From NCBI GenBank assembly GCA_034336665.1, contig CM067565.1, positions 82,338,858 through 82,402,857 on the forward strand: a stretch of DNA of 64,000 bases, written 5' to 3'. Shown piece after piece: positions 1-11,116 of this stretch (positions are counted from its first letter, which is position 1; every line of letters begins with the position of its first letter). Below the pieces are notes generated by a model. That model did not search any database and had not been told where the DNA came from. It worked only from the letters and a program-made list of their open reading frames with translations. The stretch is from Luscinia megarhynchos (lineage: Eukaryota; Chordata; Aves; Passeriformes; Turdidae). The position numbers and the translations under genes are program-made.

Positions 1-2799
1 GTTATAACTGTATGATGTCTTTGTTTGAAGTAATTCCTTGAAATGCATTGTCAAGGATGTCAAGGCACACCTCAGAAAAGAGATAGCTGAGCTTCATTTT
101 GTGAGTGCTTGAGACATTAGCTTCAGCTGATCTGGCCATGAATAGTGCCTTTCAGTGAGAAATGAACACCTTTAGACCCAGCTGCAAGGAAGAGCTGGAC
201 TGCCTCTGTGCCTTGCCCATGCTAGTCTAGCAGGTAGCTAGATGTGTTTGAGCTCAGCAATTATCTTAGACTTCATCTGTGCTCTGATTACATACCAGCA
301 TAACTGAAGTTATCTATTTGCTTTTATTTGTTTTCTGTACCAGTGCACTCTTAAACAGAGGGAGGTCAAACCTTTCTTCAGCTTACACCTGAGAACTTGC
401 AGTTTTTAATTGCTGTGGACAAGGAGTAAACTGATCTAATTAAGGGTCTGAATAAACAGTGTTTGTGTGTACTACATAATTAAATGCTTTGATGAAAAGA
501 GATTATTAACTTTCAGCTTACTTAAATGTTGCTAATTAGTAAAATACTGATTGTTTTGGGTTCCCCCCCTCTTTCCCCACACCCCCGCTCCCTGAAGTCC
601 CAGAAAATGTGATAAGAATTCCTGATCTTAAAATGGCATAGGTGGAGAGCAACTTGCCCACATGGCTCGCTTCATCCTCCCCTTTTCAGCAATTCCTGGC
701 AGGAATTTACCTTGGGTGATGGCAAAAACTCCTCTCACATTCAACCTACGTGTGGCCTCTCACATAATAGATATGCTTCTGATATGACAGTGGTCTTAAA
801 AGTTTTTTCCAATATCCTCAGTTAAATTTTGGCAAGATACAACTCCATCTATGTATATATGTGTGTGTGTATATATAAGTAAACACTTTATGTATAGGCA
901 GCTGAGCCTTTGCCTCCTGAAGTTAGCAGCTCTGTGGTAGAATCTTCTATAATATCTTCATTTGACAGAGTAGTCCTGCAAAAAAATGTGGACTGACTTA
1001 AAAGATGCCTGAATGTAAGTCTAATTATAGAACATCCTCCCTTTCATGCCATTTCGCATATGCAACTTTAACTTGAAAATATACTGATCTTTACAAGGAT
1101 TACACTTCTTAATCATGCACACAGTTTTATTTGTTTAGCAGTATTTTTCTTTTCTACTAGCGTGTTTTATTGAAGACTGTCCCCTTGAGAGTTTTCTGTC
1201 ATAGACTAGATTTTCCCTGAGAGGCCCAGGTCCCTGCTATGAATTTTGAAAGTGTCTAATCCTCCTCAAACATGCTCCAAATGTTAAATGTTAGGATTCC
1301 CATACATCACTTGAAGTATTATTTGGATAAGAATAAAGCTTTTCTAGGCAATGTTTCTGAGAGAATTTGGGTACATGACTTGTTTGATGACAAAAATAAT
1401 TCTGGTTGATGCCTGGTCAGACTCATATGACTTTCTGGTTCTAATTTACTTTTTGACAATTGGAATGAGTAGAAATGAATTAGGCAAGGAAAGGATCAAG
1501 TGCTCATCGTCGTATTTCCTCTGAAGGCAAAAAAACTGACTTAAGCAAAAACTGCCTGGTAATGGTCCTGGAGCTTAATAAAGCAGGACACCAACAATTC
1601 CTTAAACAGAATGAAAGCATGGGTAAATGTGGAAAACATTGCATTGGTGTGACTGATGAATGACAGTGGGCCTCTCTAAGTTTTTTTAAATGTGAGGTAT
1701 CATTGGCAGTGAATGTACAAAGGAAGGGATTGTTCCTTGGCAGGAAAAGTTTAAGTCAAAGGGATTTTATGTCCATCCAAATACCTCTCAAGCAATGAAA
1801 GTTGAACAGAAATTAAAATGGAATGGAAGACTTGGGGAAAGTTACCCATATAAGGGTGTAAGAGATCCTGACTTTTAGATCAGGGATAGGTCCCAGCTTT
1901 GGGTTAGAGGGCAAGCATCACTGAGATTGGTGTAAGGATTGACTTTGTAAAGGAAAGGTAAATTCAGACAGACTTGCAGCTTTAGTGGCCTCCAGTTACT
2001 ATTGACAGAAAAGATGGTGGTTTCCATAATAAAATTACTTGGTCCTTTTTTCCCCCCATTATTTGTAAGAGCTTGTATTTAGTATCTTATAGATTTGTAG
2101 AACTTGGCATGATGAGATTCATCAAATTAAAGCTCTGTTTTAAGGCTGATGTTTTCCAAGAACATTTTGTCAAAAATCTACTGCATTTCAGCATGTGGCT
2201 GAGAAAGAAGAGTGTGGCTCCTGTGTTACTGGTGGTATATTTCTTGCTGCTTGTGGGGATGAATTCTTTGTGTGTGCTTTGTTTGTACCCATACATCAGT
2301 GTGGAGTAGTGTTCCTTTCTCCTGAGATGTGACTGTTGAGGCCAGATGTGCTTTTGGTGCACGGGCTGAGCAGGACTTCTTGTGCCCTTGTTGGCTGGAG
2401 TAGGTCCAGATCTGAGAGCAGATGTTCTTTGCTGATTTTGCCCCTCTTCACTGCTTGGCTGGAGCATGAGGAGCTTGGATGAGGAAGGATGAGGAATAGA
2501 CTAGTGAGAAATGAGATGAGAGGCTGGAGTTAGGTTGCAGTTTAAATTACAGTTTTGGAAAATGGCAACCCCAAGTAGGAGCTGAAAGAGAAATAGAAGA
2601 GTGTGGGAGGGAAGGGAGAGGGGGCAACAGTGCAAAGGCAGAGCAGCAGCATAGGGCTAAATGTTGCAGCAATAGGAAAGGTTGAAGGAATGAAACTGAA
2701 GAGGACAACCAAGGAGAGGAATGCAGTTAGAGGAGGGAAGAATGGTGTCTTCAGTCTTTAAAATGGATGAGATGCTTTATTTTATTTGTTCTGCTTTGA

Positions 2800-2831
2800 A
2801 GTATCTACATTCTTTATTTTGTGTAGATACT
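2800..2831 (+). repeat. Perfect 10-bp hairpin
   Basis: AGTATCTACA at 2800-2809 pairs with TGTAGATACT at 2822-2831 across a 12-nt T-rich loop. Confidence 0.9.
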
Positions 2832-4930
2832 GGCCAGTTCTTGTGGAATTATAGTTGCATATATAGCTCTAAATGAAGCTTGATAGTTTCAGATAAATTT
2901 TATTATATATTTTGCAGGTGTCTGTGCTGAAAGCTTCCTATTGTTTAGGATTTTTTGGATGATCTTTGTAACTGTCTTGTGAGAGATGATGAATTCAAGA
3001 TTATTTAATCAGTGGTTCTTTATACTATTGTTTTTGCACATAACCAAATGCCACTAATTTCCATGTTGCCAAGACTGGTGGTTTGCTTGCAGCACCTGGC
3101 ATTTGTTTTAGCCTCCATGTTTTGGAGCTTTTTGTTTTGTGCAGAAGCTGCAGTGTTTATTTGTATGTGTACATCCCTCTCCTTCCTGGCTGTGCATGTT
3201 TAACATACTAGTTATCTGTTGTCTTTTCCTCAACTCTTTTTTTGCTTGCTTTATCTCAGCAAGCATTATGCTAACGATTTGTTTAGTTTTTTCCTTTCCT
3301 TTTAGCTTGTTTTGAGGTGTTTTTTGCTTATTTTTATAAGGCCTTGGAATATGGGCATAGTAAAATAGATCCCTTCCTCTGCCCTGGGAAGGCTTTAGTT
3401 GTGTGGCTTTCAGCCTTTTAAAAGAACTTTACTGCAGGATTTGGTTTTTTTTGCATCATTTTAATATCCTCTAATAGGATGGCTTCTATTAATTAACTGA
3501 TCCAGCAACTTAAAACACAAAACCTCTTAACAGCATTTTTACAAGTTTATTTTGTATTAAACTTCCAATCATGTTTGTTGTTGCAATAAATGTATTCCAA
3601 TCTACTTTTATTTATTTTGAGCCAAACTTTTAATGGTACTTTTTGGTATCTTACCAAATGTTGACAAAGTTGTACCATTATCATAAATACTTGTTTTTTG
3701 TAAGCTGCCTTCCTTTATTGCTTTAATTCACATAGCTTTTATAGTTCATAAAGACTCTTTATTAAACCTGATGCCCACATGCACGTGTGCACTTTAATGA
3801 TATTTTTTTTAGAGTTTATTTGAAAAAAGTTATGTTAGGTGTCAGTGTTGTCTAGCATAGTTAATGGCAGATTTTTCTTAGTACAAGTTCCTCTAATTAA
3901 ATGCTCGGAGGGTATAGCTCCTTTTGGGGTAATGCTCTGTTAAGAACAATATTCTTTTCCAGAAAGCTATTTTAATTTTTGAGATATTAGCTCATACCCA
4001 GTGATGTATAAATTTGTGACTTAAGGAATACTTTGATTTGATATGGTCTTCTTTGCTTCCTTAACCTTTATTGGCCACCATTATGCAAGTGGTTTTTAAT
4101 TCTGAAGCTATGTTCTGTGATTACTTTCTTTTTCATAGATCTTATTCCTTCAGTATGAAGAATGGATTTGAGTGTGAGATGTAGTAAAGGGGGCTCTTCT
4201 CTGCAGGATCATTGCCTTATTAACTGAGGAAGTTTGTGTTGAGTGAGGCAAGATATTGCAGATCTGGCAAGGATGTTTTCTGCACTAAGGGAATGGAATA
4301 TACCCATGAAGAACTTCGTGGCTGCATAATTTTCTTTTTGTGTAAATGTGACATTATTATGTTACTGAAATATGGTCTTTATTTTTTTATCATCTCTTTA
4401 TGCATATGAGCTGATAGCCTTTAGCCCATCATTGGGGAGCTGAATGGTTGGTGGTCTTTGAATGGACTATACAAATAAGAAAATGCTGTGTTTGGTATAG
4501 ACTTGATTCAGTCTGCTTAAATATGGCTTTTGTCATACTGTAGTAAGAATGAGTAATTTTATATTAAATTTTTTCCCTCTGTTCTGTGTCATGAATAAAA
4601 CCATGGATTCTGTTATGTTTAAAAAAAATATGGCTGTGTATGTAGAAACAATATTATTGGGTAGAACTAGAGCTCATATAAATAGCTTTAGTTTAACACT
4701 TCCTAATTCTTGAATCTTTAGTGCTGTTGTGTTAATGTAATTTCAAAAGGAATGCTTTTAAATAAGAATTTATATGCAGGCAGTATTCCTTGGGTGATGC
4801 CAAACAGCAACACCTCCGCCTGCAGTGTCTGTGACTTCATGCTTGTGATGGCACAGCAGAGGATTCTGGCACTGAGAATTTCTAGGACATGCAGGGTGTC
4901 TGTGCAGCCTGCAGCATGACCTGTGCTTGG

Positions 4931-4966
4931 TTGGATCTTCCCTTGCACCATGTAAAGGTGTCTGTT
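4931..4966 (+). repeat. Inverted repeat, left arm (36 bp)
   Basis: Reverse-complementary to 5299-5334 with 34 of 36 matches, including a perfect 26-bp run (4931-4956). Similarity decays outside this core. Confidence 0.95.
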
Positions 4967-5117
4967 AAGTCTGCATATGGTCATGTCAGGTGTCACTTCA
5001 GGTTCTGATGGTTTGGGTGAGAGGTGGGGAAACAGACTGAAACATATCTATTGTGAATGTTCCTCATCACTATCTCCTAGTTTGGAAGATCCAAGAATCC
5101 CTCCAGTCTTTTCCAAT

Positions 5118-5215
5118 TAAAAAAATAAAAAAAAACCAAAACAAACAAAAAAAAAAAAAACCACCAAAACAACAAAAAACCCCCCAAAAATACAAACAAA
5201 AAAAAACCCAAAACA
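5118..5215 (+). repeat. A-rich low-complexity tract
   Basis: Nearly pure A with interspersed C doublets and triplets, about 97 bp, lying between the two arms of the inverted repeat. Confidence 0.9.
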
Positions 5216-5298
5216 CTGCAAGGAAGAAGAGTAGCAAGAGGAAAAAGTAAATGCATTCACATTTCTACCAAGAGACAGACATGAGCTTGCACCCACCC

Positions 5299-5334
5299 AA
5301 CAGCCACTTTTACATGGTGCAAGGGAAGATCCAA
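5299..5334 (+). repeat. Inverted repeat, right arm (36 bp)
   Basis: Reverse complement of 4931-4966 at 34 of 36 positions. The arms are separated by 332 bp that include the A-rich tract. Confidence 0.95.
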
Positions 5335-8300
5335 GTGAGCAAGGGCAGGTTTGGTTTTTTCTCTTTATGTTATTACAAAAAGCAAATGAGTTGAGATGGC
5401 TAATACATTATGAGGGAAGAGGAATGATGGGAAAGAATACTAAATAAAGTACCTGTAGTTAAACTGCCTGTTGAGGTAATATAATTTCAGGGGATGTGGT
5501 GGTAAGCCCAGCACAAAGGAGCATTTTGATAAATGTGCTTCTTGGACAGTGGTGCAGGCTGGGGCTCTTCCAGCTCCCTGGAGGCTGCAGGATCAGGCTG
5601 TTCCCCTATGTCATGTTTTTAGGTGCATGCTCCTAGGCATGAATCCTGGATTTAGGATGCCTTTGCAGAAAGCAGCACCAGGGTTGGGGCTGAGTGACAC
5701 TTAGCAGTAGCTTTTACAGCCAAGAGTGATTCCTGTCAGGAGAGCATTTCCCAAGTCACAGCAGCTGAACAGAGCTGCTGATGGGGGTTCAACCTCCTAA
5801 ATTCTGACAAGTTGTTGTACCCATCAAAGGGCAGGTTGCTCATTTCAGGAACAAGCCAGTCTGTCTTGAAGACTGTAGTGATGTTCTCATACTGCAGAGT
5901 CCCTGCTTTATGGAGGAAATTGTTAGCTTTTCCAAAACAATTCCCTTGCTGGAAGTAGAGAATGGGTTTTAACAGAGGACAGGTCTATAATGCTTGACAC
6001 AGAGCAGGCAGACAAAACTGCAGTCTCTTGTTCTTCTCATTCTCTCATCTCTCTGCCTGAATAGAATTGATTGGCTAGGACATGCTGTAATTTATTTTTA
6101 CAATGAATAATGTTCCAGTTTATCCTCAGGGACAGTTGGGTGAGTAATGTCACACTGACCTTGACACCCTGATGTTGTAAAATGCAGATGAAGTTGGCTG
6201 TTTCAAATAGAGAAGACATTTGATTTTTTCCTTTCTAGTAAAAGTGGAGCTAGTGAGGAAAGGTCTGTGAGTTTTTTTGCCCATGATCTCCATACATAAA
6301 AGTATTCAGCTACTTCTGGGACTTGATTTGATTTACAGGTTCAGTAGATAGATGTTATTAGCTTCAGTGCTAACTCTCTGCCTTTTATCAGCTTACAGAG
6401 AAAGAGTTTTGGGCATCAGTCCATGTTTTAACATGTAATTCTAATGAGTTGTGATTGACACTGTTCAAATAAACTCATGCCATTAAGCTGCTGTTCCAGA
6501 GATTTTGCAACTTTTTGCACTGAACTTAAAAGGTAAATAAAATCAGATTCCCTATGCACTGGGCGTGGATTTGCTTATTTTCAGAGGATGGTAGCCAATT
6601 CTAGAATATAGTGGAATGATTTGAATCATTGACTGTATGGTAACAGAAAACAACATACAGGAAAAAGGTATTGCAGGATAGCAAGGAGGCAAGAGCCACC
6701 TTGAAACTTTAAAAAAATGCTATCTGTCATTCTGGTCTGTTAGAACTGATGCTGGTCTTTGTGTGCTTGGGGTTTCGAGTGCATTGAAGGTAAGAGAGCC
6801 TGAGTCACTGCAGAATTCAGGCATGGGCAAATGTGAACTGCCTCTGAGTAAACCACCTGCAAGCAAGAAGCTGAAATTGCTCAGCAGCTGCGGGGGAAGC
6901 TGTGTGGGTGCCTTCTTTCTGTCATGGCACACAGGCCACCTCTTAGCATGTCACTGTGAGTTTGCCTCAGTGTCTATTAATAACTGATTTTCCTTGCAGC
7001 AATGGCATCACATGAAAGTTGCAGGAAATAAGATTCCCAGTGAGCTTTGGACCAGGCCCTCAGCAAAGACAGGATGTGTACATACACTGTCCCTTCATCT
7101 GTTTTAGGAGGTTGAAGATCTCTGCCATCTTAAGCCATGGCCACCAGTGCAGAGTCATAAAAAGTATATCTGAAAAAACTGTTTCAAAACATTTTTTAGG
7201 TAGCTTTATTGCAAGCCATGTGCTTTCCTCTGAGCAGTAAGAATGGTAAGACACTTGCAATTCTTGACTCAAAACATTCCTCATTAAAGGCTAGTGGATT
7301 CCTTGAACTTTGTTGGAACTGCTTTCAGTAAGCAAAGATGGGAATTTTGTATGAGAAGACCTGAAGTCTCCATGGTTTTATTGGTTATTTTGGAAAAATA
7401 CAGCAGAGGAGATTTTCTGATGTAGAGGCTTTACTCTGTCCCTCGTGTCACTGAGGCAAGGCTGGGGAAGAGCATTCAGCTCGGGTGAATCTCTTCTGAG
7501 CTATCAGTCATTAGCAGCCTTTTTTGTGTTTGGGCATGCCTGTGACTGAGCCTGTTGCCCAGAGGAGTAGATGGAGGCTGTTTGCCTTCTGCTTCTGGGG
7601 ATGGAGAAAGCAGGGATGACCATGGGCTGATGCAGTTTGGGAGGGTTGTTTCCAAGGCAGACCTCACACAGAGCCCAGAGGTGTCTGCACCCCTGGGCTG
7701 GGTTTGTCTGGGAGACCCTGCATGGTGCTGGTGTTGGATGGGCCAAGCTGCAGAGCATGAAGGGTCTCCAGTGTGTGATGCTTATCCATTTCTGAGCCCT
7801 TCACAGCTCCACAGTGATGCTGGGTGGGTAATGGAGAGTCTGACACATTACTGACAGCATTCCATTACCACAACAGTGAGACTTCTCACATTTCTGAGAG
7901 TAACTGGCTGCCTGCAGTGCATCAGCCCTGTGTTATTTTCATGTCCTGCATTCTGCAGTCTCTCACCTCTTTCATGAGCATTGTCCCATGTATCAACTAG
8001 AATCTCAATGGTACCTCGGAGTGGAAGTTTTCTATTTTTTACCATTTTCCATCTCATAAGCATTATGGCTAATAAATTATTCCATAGGCTTTCACACTGT
8101 GATGTGCAGTCTCATCTATTTGGAATTTGTTTGATTTATTCTTTTATACTTTAAATGTTTTCCCTATGTACAGATAGCCCAGCTGGTGTTCAGTTGCCTC
8201 TGAGTCCTGCACTGATCACCACTGTTTTTGCAATCACTGAGTCTATGACAACATGCCACAGCTGGCAAGTGACTACCTAGAAGTCTGTAAGCACCATCCA

Positions 8301-8956
8301 CTTTGAGCATTTGTGCCTCCTAGATGTGGCAGGAATGTTCCTGTCCAGTGTAATAGCATTACATTATTTTTTTTCTTCATATCTAAATGAATTGCCTTGT
8401 CTTTCTGTCTGATAGCAAATTCCATGTTTCGTTTACAGTAAATCTTTCAATTCTCTAATATATGCCAGGCTTCAGGATACACTAGATTTTCCTCTTCATT
8501 ATTTAAAAAGTGTTATCAATAAAAAGAAAATTAAAGTGTGTCATGATGATTGGGAGAGAAAATAAATATATTGAACCTAAGCATTCATCCCAATTAGACC
8601 TTGTCACTAAGAAATACTGGTGGAGGAGGGGAAATTCACAAAGAGTTTCAGAAAATGTGAAATAATGATGTAGTTTGGGGTTTTTTCTTGCTCGTTTTTA
8701 ATTAATTCTCCTTTAGCAGGAAGGGCTTTTTTTTCTTTTTTTTTCCCCCAGGAATATAGTAAAATTACTTGTTTTCTGAGATTATTTCTCTTAACTTTGT
8801 CTTCTGATACTTGGCTAGAGCTCATCTAATGGCAGTCAGACAAAATTCCTAGGGCTGCTTTTGCATAGATGTTTTGAATGGCTTACTTCAAGTTGCTGAC
8901 CACTAATCCTAAGGGGGAGTGGGAGGGGGAATGATGTGTAAGATCCTTAATATATT

Positions 8957-9266
8957 CACAGAATCATAGAATGGTTGGGAGGGACCTGAAAGAAAGATCA
9001 TCTAGTTCAGGCCACCATGCCCTGGACTGGGGTGTCTTCCACTAGGCCAGGTTGCTCCAAATTCCATCTGTCCTGGTCTTGAACTCTTCCAGGGATTGTC
9101 CTCAGCCTCTCAGCATGACGTGTTGCAGTGGCTCACCACCTTTGCAGTAGAGAATTTATTTCTAATAAATAATCTAGGTCTATTCTCCAGCTTTCTTATA
9201 GCCCCCTTCAGTATCTCTAAGGGTGCTGTAAGGTTTCCCTGGAGCCTTTTTTTTTCCAAGCTGAAA

Positions 9267-9267
<1 letters not shown>
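8957..9267 (-). mobile_element. CR1 3' end fragment, antisense
   Basis: The plus strand opens CACAGAATCATAGAATGGTT and continues through AGATCATCTAGTTCAGGCC, TCCACTAGGCCAGGTTGCTC, TTCCAGGGATTG and a CTCCAGCTTTCTTATAG box, the reverse complement of a CR1 3' end. Weak CR1-like similarity may resume after the A30 run, to about 9355. Confidence 0.88.

Positions 9268-9297
<30 letters not shown>
9268..9297 (+). repeat. (A)30 homopolymer
   Basis: Thirty consecutive A residues where CR1 normally has only a short AACAA-type segment, so probably a slippage expansion within the CR1 copy. Confidence 0.95.
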
Positions 9298-9300
<3 letters not shown>

Positions 9301-11006
9301 TACCTCACAGCCTTCTCCGTGTCCTTTTGCAGCCAGGTCTCCCCTATCCTTCCTGAGAGGACCCATGTTTTCCCTAGTCTTTTATTCCTGATGTTCCTAA
9401 ATAAGCATTTTAATTATCCTTGACCAACATCATTGCAATACCCTGACCTAAGGAAGTGGTTGTCACTGGCCATAGATAATGACAGCAGGTGCAGCTAGTG
9501 GCTCTGAATGTGTTGCAGGTGCTGTGCCTAATCTCTCCTTCTGTTTTCATGTGAACAGTTACCCTTAATAGTAAGAAAAAACCTCCACAAGCATAACTTA
9601 ATTTTTATACCATCTTTATATTCTCTCTTACTGATATATTCAGTATAGCAATTACAAAACCAAATAGGCTGTGCCTACCAGAACCATTATCAGGTACCAT
9701 TTAGTATACTCATTAAAAATGGCTTATTAGAATATAATTGTCTATATTGTTTTTATTAACACATTTATTACTTAGAGTACCTACTAGTTGTCTGCTGCTG
9801 ACAATTATCAAACAGATTACCAGTTGTCAGCTAACATGCAAATAACCTATTGGGTTGTTGGAATTTCAAATAAGTTTTAAAATTTTCCCATTGAGCAGAA
9901 ATGCCAAATTCTAATGATTCTAGTTTGCAGTAATGAGGGAGCTGACAACAGGATGAGGTTGCAGCAGGCAAGGCTGGGTTTGAGCAAAACCTGTAATTGG
10001 GAGGTGTTTTGATGCCCCTGTAGGACTGAATCCTCCTAACTCAGCTTCTTATACCCCAGAATACTGTAAGTGTATTTTTCCAAACATTGTCTGGTAGAGG
10101 CTAACCCTGGTTGAGGGATTGACCCAGCATTACTTTTTGAGGGTTAGCTTCATTATACAGAGTAGGTCAGTTTACTGGGTCAAAAATATGATTAGTGAGA
10201 AACTTTCTTTGCAAAACAGCTCATACACGGCCACTTCCAGGTTGCTTATGTGTGCAGCTGTCTAAGTTAGATTTCCCCAGTACTCCAGAGACTAAAAAGG
10301 GAGTTTCTTGTCATGCTCTATGACTGAGTGGTGCTTTCCCTTTGCACTTTTTCTTTTGGAGCTTCAGTCTGACATAATTTTATTAGGAGCCATTTCAATG
10401 TACTTGCTTTTACAAGATCAAGCTCTAACTGCTCCAGAAAGGTGTTTAATTTATTGCTAATTTTGTTATTCAAACATGTAGACAGAGGGAATAGAAAGAG
10501 CACATAGGTAGTTTAGGAAAAGATTTATGGCTTCATTTTGTAGCACAGATGTTTGTATAAGCATTTACATTTTGGGAAGCTTGTGTTAGTGTACCTGCTT
10601 TCAGAAAAGAAAAAGCATATTAAGTCTTTCTGCACCTTCTTTTCCATGTAAAATCTGTAGCTAAAACTTAACATTCTTAGAATGTGTACGTTTCAAAATC
10701 TAATTCTAGTGAGCTGGAATTTATGTGCTTTGTAGAATCCAAAGATGGCAGCAATTATTTCAGTCTCTTGTTACTGTGGACCAGTCAGCAACTGTCCTGG
10801 AACATGTCCTGGTGCCATCTGGTGCCATCTGATGCCTTGGCAGGTGCTCCAGGGCCCTGGGGACAAGGAGCAGTGTTGGGGGCAGGCAGGGAGCAGGTGC
10901 AGCATTCCTCTGCCACGCTGCAGCTGCTGGAGATGCTGTGAGAGCCTTGCCCTGGGTGGAGCAGGCTCTGCCCCGCTCACCCTGTGGCTCATTTCGCTCC
11001 TGGCAG

Positions 11007-11116
11007 TGCTGCACGGGCAGGTGTACCGCTTCTGCACCTCGGAGGGGACCTGGCTGCTGAAGGAGAATTCAACCCTGCCCTGGAGGAACCTGTCTGAGTG
11101 TGAGCCCTCTGACCAG
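11007..11116 (+). CDS. GLP1R: GLP1R exon 4 (end of extracellular domain)
   Basis: Encodes the C-terminal part of the hormone-binding ectodomain, from a split Val codon through VYRFC (C104 in human numbering) and LSEC (C126). These cysteines pair with partners in the missing upstream exons. The Asn-Ser-Thr at human N115 keeps the known N-glycosylation site. The acceptor chosen is ctggcag ending at 11006, giving a phase-1 start that fits a Val from exon 3. A second AG at 11019-11020 would start the exon at GTG in phase 0 and cannot be fully excluded. The donor gtaaga at 11117 is strong and leaves phase 0. Confidence 0.93.

Larger units (their letters stand above)
1..11006 (+). other. Non-coding, probably GLP1R intron 3
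   Basis: No supported coding exon was found in this 11-kb AT-rich stretch. I looked for exon 2 and 3 hallmarks (a Cys-Asn-Arg-Thr-Phe-Asp run, a Cys-Trp-Pro-Asp-Gly run and a Cys-Pro-Trp run) and saw none on the plus strand. The recognisable contents are an inverted repeat around an A-rich tract (4931-5334), an antisense CR1 fragment (8957 onward) with a 30-A run, and a short hairpin at 2800-2831. Calling it intron 3 is an inference from the downstream exon 4. Confidence 0.6.

Noticed and set aside
5053..5250. Lys/Asn-rich 65-codon open frame
   Set aside because: It is a translation of the A-rich tract.
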